From NCBI GenBank assembly GCA_029449235.1, contig JANATG010000003.1:744001-808000 (forward strand): a stretch of DNA of 64,000 bases. The letters are read 5' to 3'. The notes under the pieces are model-generated. The model was given only the letters and a program-made list of their open reading frames with translations, was not told the DNA's origin and made no database searches. Both the position numbers and the translations under genes were made by a program. Shown here piece by piece: positions 32,962 through 43,439 of the stretch; position 1 is the stretch's first letter; every line of letters begins with the position of its first letter. This DNA comes from Linnemannia schmuckeri (taxonomy: Eukaryota; Mortierellomycota; Mortierellomycetes; Mortierellales; Mortierellaceae).

Positions 32962-34773
32962 TTATTGATGGATAATATTCAAGATCCCCTCCAAGACCCC
33001 ATTGAACTCATGCGGTTTTACAAGCATTGCAAAATGACCCGTCTGAATCGGAGGGGTGTGATAGTTCTTGTACAGATATGGCATCGTGACAGCCAACTCT
33101 GGGATCAGGACAGGATCGTTCTCACCCTTGATCAGGTACACAGGGTATGACATATTCTTGTTCCTCGTGGGGTGTTCTGCTCAACACAACATAAAAACAA
33201 ATCAAAACAAGAAATGAATGATGAGAAAGGAGAAGGATATGACTAGTTGCGAGATGTAGATGTGGCTCGTGCGCTTGACATTCCTCACGGTCTCGCTGTG
33301 TTGTTTTTTTTTGCAGATTTGAGAGTCAATTTTTGCTTACCAAGCTCTTCGCGTAGTTAATCAACCCGGTCTTGTAGTATTTCAGAAGTTCATCAAAGCC
33401 TGTCTTTTCAAACTGCTCGGTCAGGCAACCCAATTCCTATTTCACAAGCGAAAAAAAAGAGGGGTAAGTAGTGTCCAGATGAGAAAGTCATCTTCACCAG
33501 CACCTTGATTTGCGGTTTGATTGAGTGCTCAAGTTGAGGAGAGATGTAACTTATCTGCTCCGTTGTGGTCAGAGACGACTCGTGGATCCCTTTCAGGAAC
33601 TCTCGCGGCTAAGAGGAATGACACCAGGAAGAGACTTATCGGCAACATTGTTCTCCTGTGAGTGCGACTGAACAAAAAAGGAAAGGAGAGAGGACATAGC
33701 TCACATCGCTGCTGACGAGTGGGACCAGATCGGGATCGGTATAATACAGCAAGTATCGGAGTGTAGGGAAGAGTTCGACAGTCATATCGACTGGCACAGG
33801 GTAGTCGACAAACGGCAGTCCTGGGGTACAGACACTGTCAGACAGAAAAGAAAACGCGTGTCGCCATTTATTAGCCCTTATTTGCAAAACCGAGCAATTC
33901 GAGAGAGTATATTGAATGTTCCTTTCTAAGAGAATACCTGATGAGGGCCTTGAGGCAGTCTGGATGCCAATTCGCATACCGAAACGCAACCGCGTCGCCC
34001 CTAATGCCCAAACAAAAAAAAATAATGAAACGCCATATGCAAATGTTGCCCTTAAGGGGCTGTCAGGAATATTCGACTCTTTATTCGAGTCGTACGAGGA
34101 TGCAAGAAGTACACTTACCAATCATGTCCGACCAAGGTCATCTCTGTAATCTCGAGAACATCCAGCAGGTCCCGGATCTGTCCTGCCACACTCTTCAGAC
34201 TGTACTTGGTCAACTCTTCCAGTATGTCCTAATTGCATCACCGTTTCAAGCAGAAGAGAAAGCTCGAGAGAAGGCGAGAATTAGTATCTTCACTGCCAGA
34301 ATGGCATTTGAACAACTCGGTCGTTGACTACTACTTACTGTTTCTCCGTATCCGAGGCAGTCGATGACGATAACTCTGTAGCCCTTGTCGGTAAAGACCT
34401 TGATTTGATGGCGCCAGCCGTACCAGAGATCGGGAAACCCGTCAGGAGGATGGCAGGGTTAGTTGGATTTCCTTCCTCTACATAGTCTTTTTTCAGGAAT
34501 GAAGGGGAGAGATAAATTTTCGTGAGACAATCTGCTCAAGATACACAAACAAAAGGGTCTCGATGAGCAAGGATAAAGGAGAGGGAATAGAATATGAAAC
34601 AAATGTGCAAATTACGATACTTGTATCCTCCGGCGACGGTGTACTTGTGGTTGAAGCTATAACGAATTCCTGAATGAGATATTCAATAAGCTACGTCAAA
34701 GAACAAGGAGCAAGGAAATCAAGAATGAAAGAAGGATGTCTTGCCCGGCTGGACCGTGCTTTTGAGTCGTCAT
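32962..34773 (-). CDS. Epoxide hydrolase-type alpha/beta hydrolase, frameshifted by one missing base
   Basis: Nine exons, read downwards: 34773-34755, 34669-34616, 34486-34339, 34228-34119, 34000-33938, 33834-33705, 33608-33504, 33436-33341, 33156-32962. The would-be product (306 residues) has YKYHYVEEGNPTNPAILL, then the oxyanion motif GFPDLWYGWRHQ, LVGHDWGDAVAFRYA with the nucleophile Asp, and GENDPV plus TGHFAML with the acid and His of the triad. Between 34442 and 34443 one base is missing: upstream frame ends ATC CTC CTG and the downstream frame begins AC GGG TTT CCC, where CAC (His of HGFPD) is expected. All other exons stay open, and inserting one base restores continuity. It is either a young pseudogene or an assembly error. 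Two acceptors are AAG, and the first donor (GTCCAG) is weak, so exon 1 is uncertain. Confidence 0.8.
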
Positions 34774-35115
34774 TGTTGTCGATGTAGTGCAGTGGACTGT
34801 CGAGTGAGGGTGTGAAGGAAAGAAACGAAGGAAAGAGGAAAGAGGTGAAGAAGAGGATCGGATTCAACAAAAAACAATCAGAAATTGTTTACTCCTCCCA
34901 CGGCTGCATTGGACCCCGCCATCATAAATAACCCTTCCACTTCACATCCTCACTGCACACAGATCACTTCAGATTGCTTCGCATTTTTTTTAAAAAGATC
35001 TTTACTAGTAAAAAGAATGGCATGATATCTCTAGTTACAGCGTTTTCTCGTCCTGCATCTTCCCATCATCCGACTGAAATAAACAACGGGCACTATCCTC
35101 TTCCTCCTTATCAGC
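34774..35115 (-). promoter_or_regulatory. Upstream region of the hydrolase gene
   Basis: 342 bases between the hydrolase ATG and the 3' end of the next minus-strand gene. GA-rich on the plus strand at 34815-34860, hence CT-rich in gene sense. No other feature seen. Confidence 0.35.
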
Positions 35116-36782
35116 TTACAGCTCACCCCCAGGTGCATCGGCTCCTCCACCAACGACGATCTTCTTGGCCATTGTCAATCCACCTGCAACAATCGTTCCC
35201 GCTTTCTTGCCCAACGTCGTAATTCCACCCAAGACCTTGTCCCAGGTGCCCGATTCTGCTCCTTCTTTGGCTTCCTCCCAGGCCTCCTTCATGCCTTTGT
35301 TGTCTGTCTGTTCCGCCTTCTCGTCGTTATCCTCCTCCTCCTCCTTGTCGGGGTAGTGCTCCTGCTCATCGGCCAGCTCCATGTCAATCTCGTCCGCGCC
35401 ACCAGCAACAACACCAGTAGCGAGTTTTTGGATGGGATGCTCGGGCATCAGTTCCACATAGGCATCGTTTCCGAGGATAGGTTGGATTCCAATGCGCATG
35501 TTGTTATCATCCTTGTAGGATTCGTCGACATCATTGGAGGCGGAAACGACGACTTGAGCCTTGGGTGTTTTAGCTGCTTGTGCCATAGGAAGTGCCACTA
35601 TGTCATGTTCAATGGTAGGAATAAAGAAAGGGGTGGGGTATGTCAGGAACACATCGATTTCATCTTAAGTATACTTGGTATTCAGCGAGAGCACGTTTCT
35701 TTCTTACGTTTGTCAAAGATAGAGCTAATCGAGGCCTGCAAGCCAAGAGCCTGTTGGCGCATGCGGAGATATTGGTGGCGTTTGGCGATCAGGAGCATCT
35801 GTCGGCGACGATGGTTCTTTTCCAAGAGTCGCGCAGCGTCCTTTGCACGCTGCTCACGACTATCAGTCGACATGGCCGTTAATCGATGTTGGTGCTGCTC
35901 CTTTTGGTGCTGTTGGAATGTCTTGACTAACTTGTCGACTTGTTGCTTGTAGTATCCATCCTTACGCTGCTGTCGTTGTTCCTTCTGCTTGTGTTGCTTG
36001 GGTTGTTTTTTGTTCTGTTGTTGTTGCTTTTGGTGGTGGTCTTGTTGTTCCTTCTTGTCCTTAGGCTGCTGCCCGTGGATCCCATTGTTTTGGTGACCCT
36101 GCTTCTTCTTCTTGTCCTTCTTCTCCTTGGCCGCTCCATTATCCTCAACATCGTCATTGTCGGCGTTGTTGTTGTCCTCCTCGTTGTCCTCGTCGTCATG
36201 ACCGTCGTCGTCATCCTCACCATCGTGTACATTAATCTCCTTCTCCGCATTCTCGTCATCTTCATCCTCATCCCCTTGCTCCTCCTTATCGTTGTTCCCG
36301 TCCTCACCATCATCATTTTCCTCAGCAACGTCAACCTTGACCTCATCCTCATCCTCATCCTCCTTCTCCTCTTTCTCATCACCATCACCAGAAGACGACT
36401 CGACCCTAGCATCCCCAACCTTGATCGAAAACTCTGGCGAGTAATCCAACGCAACTCCATCCATTCCTTGCATTGCCAATTGATACCCATCCCCCAGAAC
36501 TTGATGCTCTTCCTTCAACTCGAACGAACACTGACCCGAGCCCGTGATCTGACCCTGACAGAGTGTCAAAAGCGCATTGCCATCCTTCATCAAGACGATC
36601 GACTGTTCGACGTTCCCCAAGGAAGGTTGACCGGTCCAGTCAATGGTGACCTCGGTCCCGAGGGTGATCTCCTTGATCGGGCTGAACTTGAGACCCTGGA
36701 CGGATTGAATCCATGGGGTTGTGGAAGATACCGCGAGAAGGGCGACGAGATGTCGAAGGAGTATGACTTTTTCTGATCTCAT
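35116..36782 (-). CDS. Secreted Kre9/Knh1-domain protein with long acidic and Lys/Gln-rich tail
   Basis: Two exons, 36782-35708 and 35597-35116 (518 residues). Residues 1-29 are a signal peptide (VILLRHLVALLAVSS core, cut near SVQG). Residues 30-120 match the Kre9/Knh1-type Ig-like domain of fungal cell-surface proteins (LKFSPIKEITLGTEVTIDW, QCSFELKE, YSPEFSI). Next comes a highly acidic Asp/Glu segment (about 122-215), then a Lys/Gln/His-rich segment (about 215-305), then a helical basic part with several HRRRQMLL-like stretches. Exon 2 adds another acidic tail, and near the end Gly-rich ITTLGKKAGTIVAGGLTMAKKIVVGG. I see no clear GPI signal (C-terminal GGEL). Cell-wall or secretory-pathway role is likely, but the charged repeats are not typical of the family. 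Confidence 0.82.
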
Positions 36783-37352
36783 AGTGGAAAATGTTTTGTT
36801 ATGTGAAAAGTGGGCGTAGAAATGAAAAAAAGAAAGAGTTTGTCGAAGAAGGGGCTTGGGAAAAGTAGAGTAATTGAGGTTTGTGTGAAAGTGTTGGTGT
36901 GTAAATTGGTAAAGGAGAGAGAAAGAAAAGGAAAGATATGAGGAAAGGATGACTTTTTTGTAGTGAAGATAACAAAAGGGGTGGTTAAAAAATGTTGGTC
37001 AAGTAGCAATATTGATAGTGCTAAAGGGACCCAGCCAGCATGCCACTCGTTGGAGGTCAGTGGGCTTTGATAGGATCATCATTATTGCGTCTTCGTCAAG
37101 AATTTTTTTATTTTATTTTTCCATATTCAGAGTAGTGTGTGAGACCAGATGGTTCCCTCTCACTCGCTAGACAGAGAAGAGCAATGTGGGTATTCGTTCT
37201 CAGATACGCGACAGATCTTAACCAATACAGCGCACTTCAAAAAACAAGTTCATATTGGGTGAGAGAGATCGTACCCCTTAAAGTCACGTTCAATTTTTTC
37301 GATATCTAGTACTGTGTTGCAAAAATGTAACCCTCCTTTGAATTCTCACAAC
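36783..37352. promoter_or_regulatory. Divergent promoter between Kre9-like gene and eS8
   Basis: 570 bases between two divergent starts. The left part is GA-rich on the plus strand (CT-rich leader of the Kre9-like gene). The right part, just before the eS8 ATG, has TTGAATTCTCACAAC. Specific ribosomal-protein promoter boxes were not recognised. Confidence 0.4.
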
Positions 37353-39111
37353 ATGGGTATGCACCCGGCGTTATTTCAGTGGAAACAGACAGATATGGGC
37401 ACAGAAAGGGAAACCCATCCATTCATGAGCCCCATCCATCCATACCCACCGATACCCATCGAGTACCGCATCTACATGTCATTCAACTCAGGACGACACA
37501 TTCGTCATCGACAAACTATCGCCATCGCCATCGACACTCAGATAACAGCACTTTTTTATTTTTTTGGGAACTCCAACTACATGAGGCAACCATCAACTTT
37601 TATTGCGGTCAGCAGAGAGCGGAGAGAAGATCATTTTTCAGAGGTGGAGGGAGTGATCTGTCAGAGAAAAACGCTGCTGTTCTCATCAGCTCTCACGACA
37701 GACGGCGGGCAGGGGCTTGATTCAGCGAACTGGAGGAACTGATTGGAGTCAGTGAGGTGGTCATGGCAAAGACAGAACCATTCGCTGCAGCTGGATCGAT
37801 TGCTTGGACGCTAGCACCTTCAGTCGGGTCTGCTGTTGGTCTTGGCTGACCCGATCGTTCATCGGGTTTCATACAAGGCATGCAGCACGATTCAGCTTAT
37901 CCGGTCTGCGTGCAGGATATTGTCCCCAGCAAGCGATATCGGTTTGGCTGTTGTTTATGAGAATCAGGACTATGGCGTCTCTCACGACCAGCTCAACATT
38001 CATGCACAGGACTTTTTTTCGGCCAGGAAGGGATCAGGATGTAACTACGCACCTACCACGGCGTCAGAAAAACACGGCGTCAGAAAAAGCAGCAGAACTA
38101 TGTCCTGGCATAGCCATATCACTACCCAACCAAGAAGCACGCCTCTGACCACCCTCTTTTCCCTCCACTCCTTCAACGAAACAGGTATCAGCAGAGACTC
38201 TCGCCACAAGCGCTCCGCTTCTGGAGCCAAGCGCGCCCAATATCGCAAGAAGAGAAAGTTCGAGTTGGGTCGTCAGGCTGCCAACACCAAGCTCGGTGCT
38301 AAGCGCATCCACGAGGTCCGCACCCGTGGAGGCAACCGCAAGTTCCGTGCCATGCGTTTGGATGCCGGTAACTTCTCCTGGGGTTCCGAGGCCATCTCCC
38401 GCAAGACCCGTATCGTTGCTGTTGTCTACAACGCCTCCAACAACGAGTTGGTCCGTACCGGTACCTTGGTCAAGAACGCCATCGTCCAGATCGATGCCAC
38501 TCCTTTCCGTCAGTGGTACGAGGCTCACTACGCCACCCCCATCGGTGCTCGCAAGGGCAAGGGTGCCGTCAAGGTAATAACTTCACCTCACAATGATATT
38601 GATCGCACGACACGCTTCAATTGGACCCTGGACTCCCTGGATACAACAAAGGCAGTGTTTGAGTTTCAGGCTCTGGCAACGGAAAACACTGAACAGCAGG
38701 AGTTTTGCGATTAGTTTTTTCTGTTTGCGCTCGCCATCACACTCATCATCAACACAGTCAACAATTCCACCCCAATCAACCACTGGAAATACCTTCACCC
38801 ACTCCACTCTCTCTTTATCATCAATCGAAGGAATACCAACGTGATATCTAACCCTGTTCTGTCGTGTTCCTTTTCCCTTTTAAAATCAGGTCGAGTCTGA
38901 GGAGATCAACAAGGCTCGCTCGAACCACGTTCAGCGCAAGATCGAGTCCCGCAAGGCTGATGCCAAGGTCGACCCCGCCCTTGACCACCAGTTCGCTGCT
39001 GGTCGTCTTTACGCCTGCTTGTCGTCCCGCCCCGGTCAGTCTGGCCGTGCTGACGGATACATTCTTGAGGGCCAGGAGTTGGCTTTCTACATCCGCAAGC
39101 TTAAGAAGTAA
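37353..39111 (+). CDS. RPS8: 40S ribosomal protein eS8
   Basis: Component of the small ribosomal subunit. Exons 37353-37356 (ATG G), 38185-38573, 38890-39111; 204 residues (human 208). Exon 1 carries only the start codon and one base before donor GTATGC; the 828-base first intron ends AAACAG and exon 2 gives ISRDSRHKRSASGAKRAQYR, so the protein begins MGISRDS as in all eS8. Other marks: KLGAKRIHEVRTRGGNRKFR, LDAGNFSWGSEA, TRIVAVVYNASNNELVRT, PIGARKGKGAVK and ending AFYIRKLKK. Codon use is strongly biased, as expected for a highly expressed gene. A long intron right after the ATG is a common trait of fungal ribosomal-protein genes. Intron 1 has a small duplication ACGGCGTCAGAAAAA at about 38057-38088. 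AATAAA lies 21 bases past the stop. Confidence 0.97.
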
Positions 39112-40111
39112 ATTTGTGCGACCCTGCTGCAAATAAATTTCAAAACGAAAATTACAAGAACACACAACGCAACAACCATACGATAACAGGATTGACTTGA
39201 GCTTAGGATTTTGAGTTGAGCTGAGAATGAGTTGAGTTGAGGACTGGGTTTCGTTGTTCAATGAAGAGAAGAGAGAGCTTGGAGCATTCGCAACTTCGTG
39301 CTGCTAGGTAAAGGTGATCGAGGGAACGGTAATACTCGCTGCTGATCAAATGGACAAGCAAAACGCGTCTTTATTATCTCGTCGCGTCTATCTTTGACCG
39401 CCAGTACATTTTTTTTTTTTTTTGCTGCGCAAACTTGACAACCGCACACTTTTGCCTAAAACCCCTACTTGCTTTCACGTCTTTCATCGCCGCCAATGAT
39501 TTAAATTCGGGCTGACAAGGAGAGGCAAGAACAGGAGACACGAAGAAGAGGAAGAAACCATACTTTAACAAAACTTTGGTGTCCAAATTGGCGTGCCGAG
39601 GATGACGATGGACGTCTACTACCACGTACAATGCCAAGAGCAGAACCGATGATGTGGACGAGGGATTGCGTGATGTCTAACTCTCCTTTGCTTTTCTCCA
39701 TGTTAATACCATTGATGACTTTTTTGTTGTTGCTGTTGTTGTTTTTTGTCTTAATATGAACGGGACTTCGCAAAGAATATGTGATTGAAGAAGCTCTGAG
39801 ATAGGCATGCTGGGCATCTTTCAAGCAGAATTCGCCACCAACCTACACCGTCTTCAATTGCGGGGGAAGAAATACTTCGTTTTGGCTCCAGTGCACAACC
39901 CGCCGTGTGAGATCTTCCTGAAAGTGGGTCCTCGATCAAGATATCGACTCCACCCGAACTGCCCGCGTTTTCCCTCTGACCCAATTTCGGTTCCTATCCT
40001 TGTCACTCCTCCCCTCCTAATAAAAAAAGGCGGACATTTTGTCATTTCACCTTTTTTTACTTTTTTCAGTCAACCACCCTTCCACCACTCATTCCCATAC
40101 AATACAACATC
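39112..40111. other. Intergenic eS8 / hydroxyisourate hydrolase
   Basis: 1 kb with eS8 3' UTR, a poly(T) run at about 39409-39422, GTT repeats at 39724-39743 and a T/C-rich promoter before the ATG at 40112. Short frames only, no motifs. Confidence 0.4.
39132..39137 (+). terminator. Candidate polyadenylation signal AATAAA
   Basis: AATAAA 21 bases after the eS8 stop codon. Confidence 0.5.
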
Positions 40112-40763
40112 ATGGCTGCCCGTAGTCCCATTACGTGTCATGTGCTCGACTCGTCCTGTGGTCGTCCCGGTCGCAATGTCCCCGTCAAGCTCGAGATCCT
40201 CAACACTGCCGCTAACAACACCTGGGGCGGTCTTGCTACTGGGTAAATGAGACGTCCATTCGTCCTCTTCCCCTTCTTTTACTTTTTTTTTACACTCTGT
40301 CGACCTGAAGTCAGTCTTTCATACGGATAGAGTCGTTGAAGAGACAAACAAGAAAGAGATAAACTAGAAACTAACGATGTTGTCGTTCAATTGCTATCTG
40401 ATGTGTGCATGTTTATATATGTTTCACAGTCTCACAGATTCGGACGGACGCGTGGGAACTCTCTTGGACCCTTCACACCAGCTCGTTGCTGGTATCTACC
40501 GTATGACCTTCCAGACCAGCGACTACTGGGCCTCTGTCGGTGTCACTGCCTACTTCCACCCCTACGTTCAGGTATAGAAGGATTCACTCTGTCAGCAAGC
40601 AAGAAAAATGAACCGATGCCGCGTAATCGACACTGCATACTGATTTGCCTTTTTGTTGTGTTCGTAGATCATCTTTGAGGTTGCTCCTGGTGCTGAGAAG
40701 CAGCATTACCATATCCCCTTGCTCCTCAGTCCTTACTCTTACACCACCTACCGCGGATCATAG
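40112..40763 (+). CDS. 5-hydroxyisourate hydrolase (transthyretin-like)
   Basis: Second step of urate breakdown: opens 5-hydroxyisourate, made by urate oxidase, to OHCU on the way to allantoin. Exons 40112-40242, 40430-40571, 40668-40763; 122 residues, the usual HIUase length. Visible family marks: ITCHVLDSSCGRPGRNVPVK (catalytic His in the HVLD motif), LTDSDGRVGTLL with the conserved Arg, HYHIPLLLSPYSYTTYRGS with the active-site His and the diagnostic C-terminal YRGS, which separates HIUases from true transthyretins. No peroxisomal SKL is present. Three small introns with standard borders. AATAAA follows about 40 bases after the stop. Confidence 0.96.
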
Positions 40764-40804
40764 ATACTTCATTGAGCTTGCTAGCAAAAGTATTAAGAGA
40801 CAGC

Positions 40805-40810
40805 AATAAA
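40805..40810 (+). terminator. Candidate polyadenylation signal AATAAA
   Basis: AATAAA about 40 bases after the hydroxyisourate hydrolase stop, in the 192-base convergent gap to the stathmin-like gene. Confidence 0.5.
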
Positions 40811-40955
40811 AAAAACAAAGCAGTAGGAAATCAACAAAAATGTACGACACAAAGAAGTTTTGTTTATTTGGCAATTGAGCGAAGAGAGATGACTAATTCG
40901 AGATATATATGTACGCGACCAAAAGGATGAAGACGCTCGCTGTTGATTCCAGACT

Positions 40956-42682
40956 TTAGTTCGTCTCGACACTGGTGGTGTTCTCAGCAGCGGCGAGCTC
41001 AGCTTGACCTGTAAAAGAAATACCGAGCAAGTGAGGGATTATGTTAAGGGTCAGTATAGAAACGAGAAATCAGTCCAAGCAACAGGTGAGAGTGACAAAT
41101 AAAAACCACAAGAACAACATACGTTGACGGACTTGGTCAGCAAGGGCTTGACGAGCCTGGATCTTGTCCTTGAGGGCGTTCTCGAGATCGACACGACGCT
41201 GCTCGACAGCCTTCATCTTTTGTTCCAGGTCGGCCTTGTGCTGTTCGTACTGAGCCTTCTCGGGATCGGCATCTCGGACATTCTTGACGCGCTGAAGATG
41301 TTCCTCCAACTTTTGGACCTTTTCGTCCTCCAGTGCCTTGCGACGAGCGTCTGCCTGGTCCAGTTTTTCCTTGATCTCACGGATCTCAGCGTGCGACTGT
41401 CTAATTGTGTGTGTAGTGTGACAACGAGGACAAGGTAGTGAGTACTAGGATGTTGGTTGGTAGTGTCAATTACTTGTGTTGGCAAATGCATATATCGTTA
41501 GTGTCAAGGAGCAGGCAAGAACAAATGTCACGTACGACTCGTCTTTTTGCAGAGCGGCGATCTTGGCATTGCGTTCTTCCAATCTAGCCAAGCGGAGACG
41601 TTCCTAGGAAGTAAGCAAGCGATGTTTTCGTTGTCAGGAAAGAATGCAAAGAAGGCTTCGGTCACTCGTACATCATTGTGCCGATGCCTATGTTGTATTT
41701 GTCTTTGTACGCTCTGTCTCAAATCTCAGGAACAGTAACATGACATCTACGCATTTGCTCAGCAGAGGGTGTCGCCAACGCATGGGAAGAGCTGACTTTC
41801 TCCTAGGAAAAAACCAGCTGTTGGTGATTACACCATGCTTCTTCCCCTTGCCCTTCTCTATCTCCTTTCATTATCCATTTTTCGCTCCCCTTCCTTTTAC
41901 TCGGTCATGGTACCTTCATCGTCTTTTGTCATTATCCAATTTCCATTCACTCTATCTCTCCTCTGTATGTATGTGTCTCCTTTTGTCGGGCCCCACGCGC
42001 ACCCCCTTACTATCAATTCATGCCGGCCTACTCACCTGTTCATTGCGAGCGCGCTCGGCGTTCTCTTGCTTCTCGCGAAGACGCTCCATGGATTCGTCAC
42101 GGTTGACGCCTTGGTCGTGGCGGTTCTTCTCCGAGACTTCCTTGGCGTGCTTTACGTTGTCGTGTGCCTTTTGCACTCGCTCCTCCTCCAGTTTCTAAAA
42201 AGTTCATTTCGAGCAAAGAGGAAGCGTGCGTAAGAAGGAGGGGGAGGAAACAAGGTGGTCAGATATGCGTGTGGGAAAAAAAAATAATAATCAAATATCT
42301 GATGGTTGATCTTGAATACCTTGCGTCTCTCCTCAGCTTCAGCCAGCTTGTTCTCGATATCCTGCTGGGTCCTATTCGTAACATTAACAGATGCGAAAAA
42401 GAAACACCAAAAGGCAAGAAGGGATTAGATTTGTTCCGTTCCATCAACACCAAAAATAATGTTGATATCTGGTCGAGTATCATCCTCTATCAGCAGTACT
42501 ATTGCCTGGTTACGTTACTTGTCATGGGTATCGTGTGGCGTAAGTCTGGCGAGGAGGTGGGGTGGGACGACGGGCTTGGCGCCTCCAGCAACCTCGAGCT
42601 CTGCGAGGACCTCGTCCTGGTGGAGGGCCTGTTGCTGGTTCTTGGAGAAGGTGGTTGGATCGGCGGATTGTTGAGTAGCCAT
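40956..42682 (-). CDS. Stathmin-like charged coiled-coil protein
   Basis: Six exons, read downwards: 42682-42519, 42371-42320, 42194-42036, 41603-41532, 41396-41123, 41008-40956; all keep frame, 257 residues. After about 55 N-terminal residues (with GGAKPVVPPHLLARL) nearly the whole protein is one charged helix: QQDIENKLAEAEERRKKLEE, ERVQKAHDNVKHAKEVSEKN, ESMERLREKQENAERARNEQ, later a second round EIREIKEKLDQADARRKALE and QKLEEHLQRVKNVRDADPEK. The pattern IENKLAEAEERRKKLEEERVQKA closely recalls the tubulin-binding helix of animal stathmins (EEKLEAAEERRKSLEAQ type) and appears twice. Stathmins bind two tubulin dimers per helix. The exon 4/5 junction has an alternative reading. Another coiled-coil family is possible, so the stathmin call is by resemblance. 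Confidence 0.75.
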
Positions 42683-43439
42683 GTCTTGTTATGTGTGTGT
42701 ATGTATGAGCGAGAAAAGCTTGGAGGCTGGGGAGGTGAGAGTCAAACGGGTGAGTTGTGTGTAGCTGTGGGAAAAGAGAAGAGAGTGTGAGGTATGAGTG
42801 TATGTGTGTGTGGAAAGTGTTGAAGTGTTGCCGAAGAAGAAGTGACAAAAAGAAGAAAAGAAAAGGAGGTCGAGCCATTTTTTGTTTCCTGAGAAATAGG
42901 GGAGCGACGTACGTCGCAATGCTTCGACTTCTTTATGGCAGTACTGTGTTCAAAACAAATGCATAATTAGGAAAATAGGAGTGTCCCGTTCAGATGCAGT
43001 CATGCTCACTTTCAGATATCTTGTTACTTTCTGGTCACTTATCCCTTCGTCTGTCGCGAGTCACATATCCCACCCGCAAAAATTGGAAGCGAAAAAGCTT
43101 CCGAAACAGACGAAGGGATATGATGTTTTGTTGTTCCTTGCTTCTTCGTCATTTTTTTTGTTACCTTTTGTTTGCCTGTTTCCTCCCTTCTTTTTGTACT
43201 TGTCGCGAGTCATGCGTGCACCAAGGTGTTCGTCCGTCACCTCTTTTGGGATAGACTTTTGAAGGACCCCCAAATCTAAATACACGAGCTTAGCTCTCCT
43301 ACTTCACTGGGACTGGCCTTTTTTTTGGTATACCAAAGCCACCAGAACAAACAACCATTGGCAGAGACTTCGCCTTTGGGACGTGAGAAAAAGGCACTCT
43401 CGCTCGTTGTCATCACACCAACTACAACAATCCACTGCC
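42683..43439. promoter_or_regulatory. Divergent promoter between stathmin-like gene and POP1
   Basis: 757 bases between two divergent start codons. It holds a TG-rich part near the stathmin-like start, a perfect 15-bp inverted repeat at 43040-43120 and two copies of TGTCGCGAGTCA (43052-43063 and 43201-43212). No ORF recognised. Confidence 0.5.
43040..43120. repeat. Perfect 15-bp inverted repeat with inner hairpin
   Basis: Left arm TATCCCTTCGTCTGT at 43040-43054 is the exact reverse complement of 43106-43120. The 51-base spacer contains an inner stem GGAAGC/GCTTCC (43085-43090, 43097-43102) with a GAAAAA loop, and CATATCCC at 43064-43071 can pair in competition with GGGATATG at 43115-43122. 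Confidence 0.8.

Noticed and set aside
34744..34773. GC-AG intron (GG|GCAAGA) for hydrolase exon 1
   Set aside because: Good GC donor consensus but leaves the wrong phase for exon 2; the GTCCAG donor keeps frame, though it is weak, so exon 1 stays uncertain.
37836..38184. Long frame running from eS8 intron 1 into exon 2
   Set aside because: eS8 always begins MGISRDS, which requires the ATGG exon at 37353-37356; the upstream frame has no ribosomal sequence.
37357..38889. snoRNA genes in the eS8 introns
   Set aside because: Looked for box C/D pairs; only weak matches (ATGATA and CTGA about 100 bases apart in intron 2) without flanking complementarity, so not supportable.
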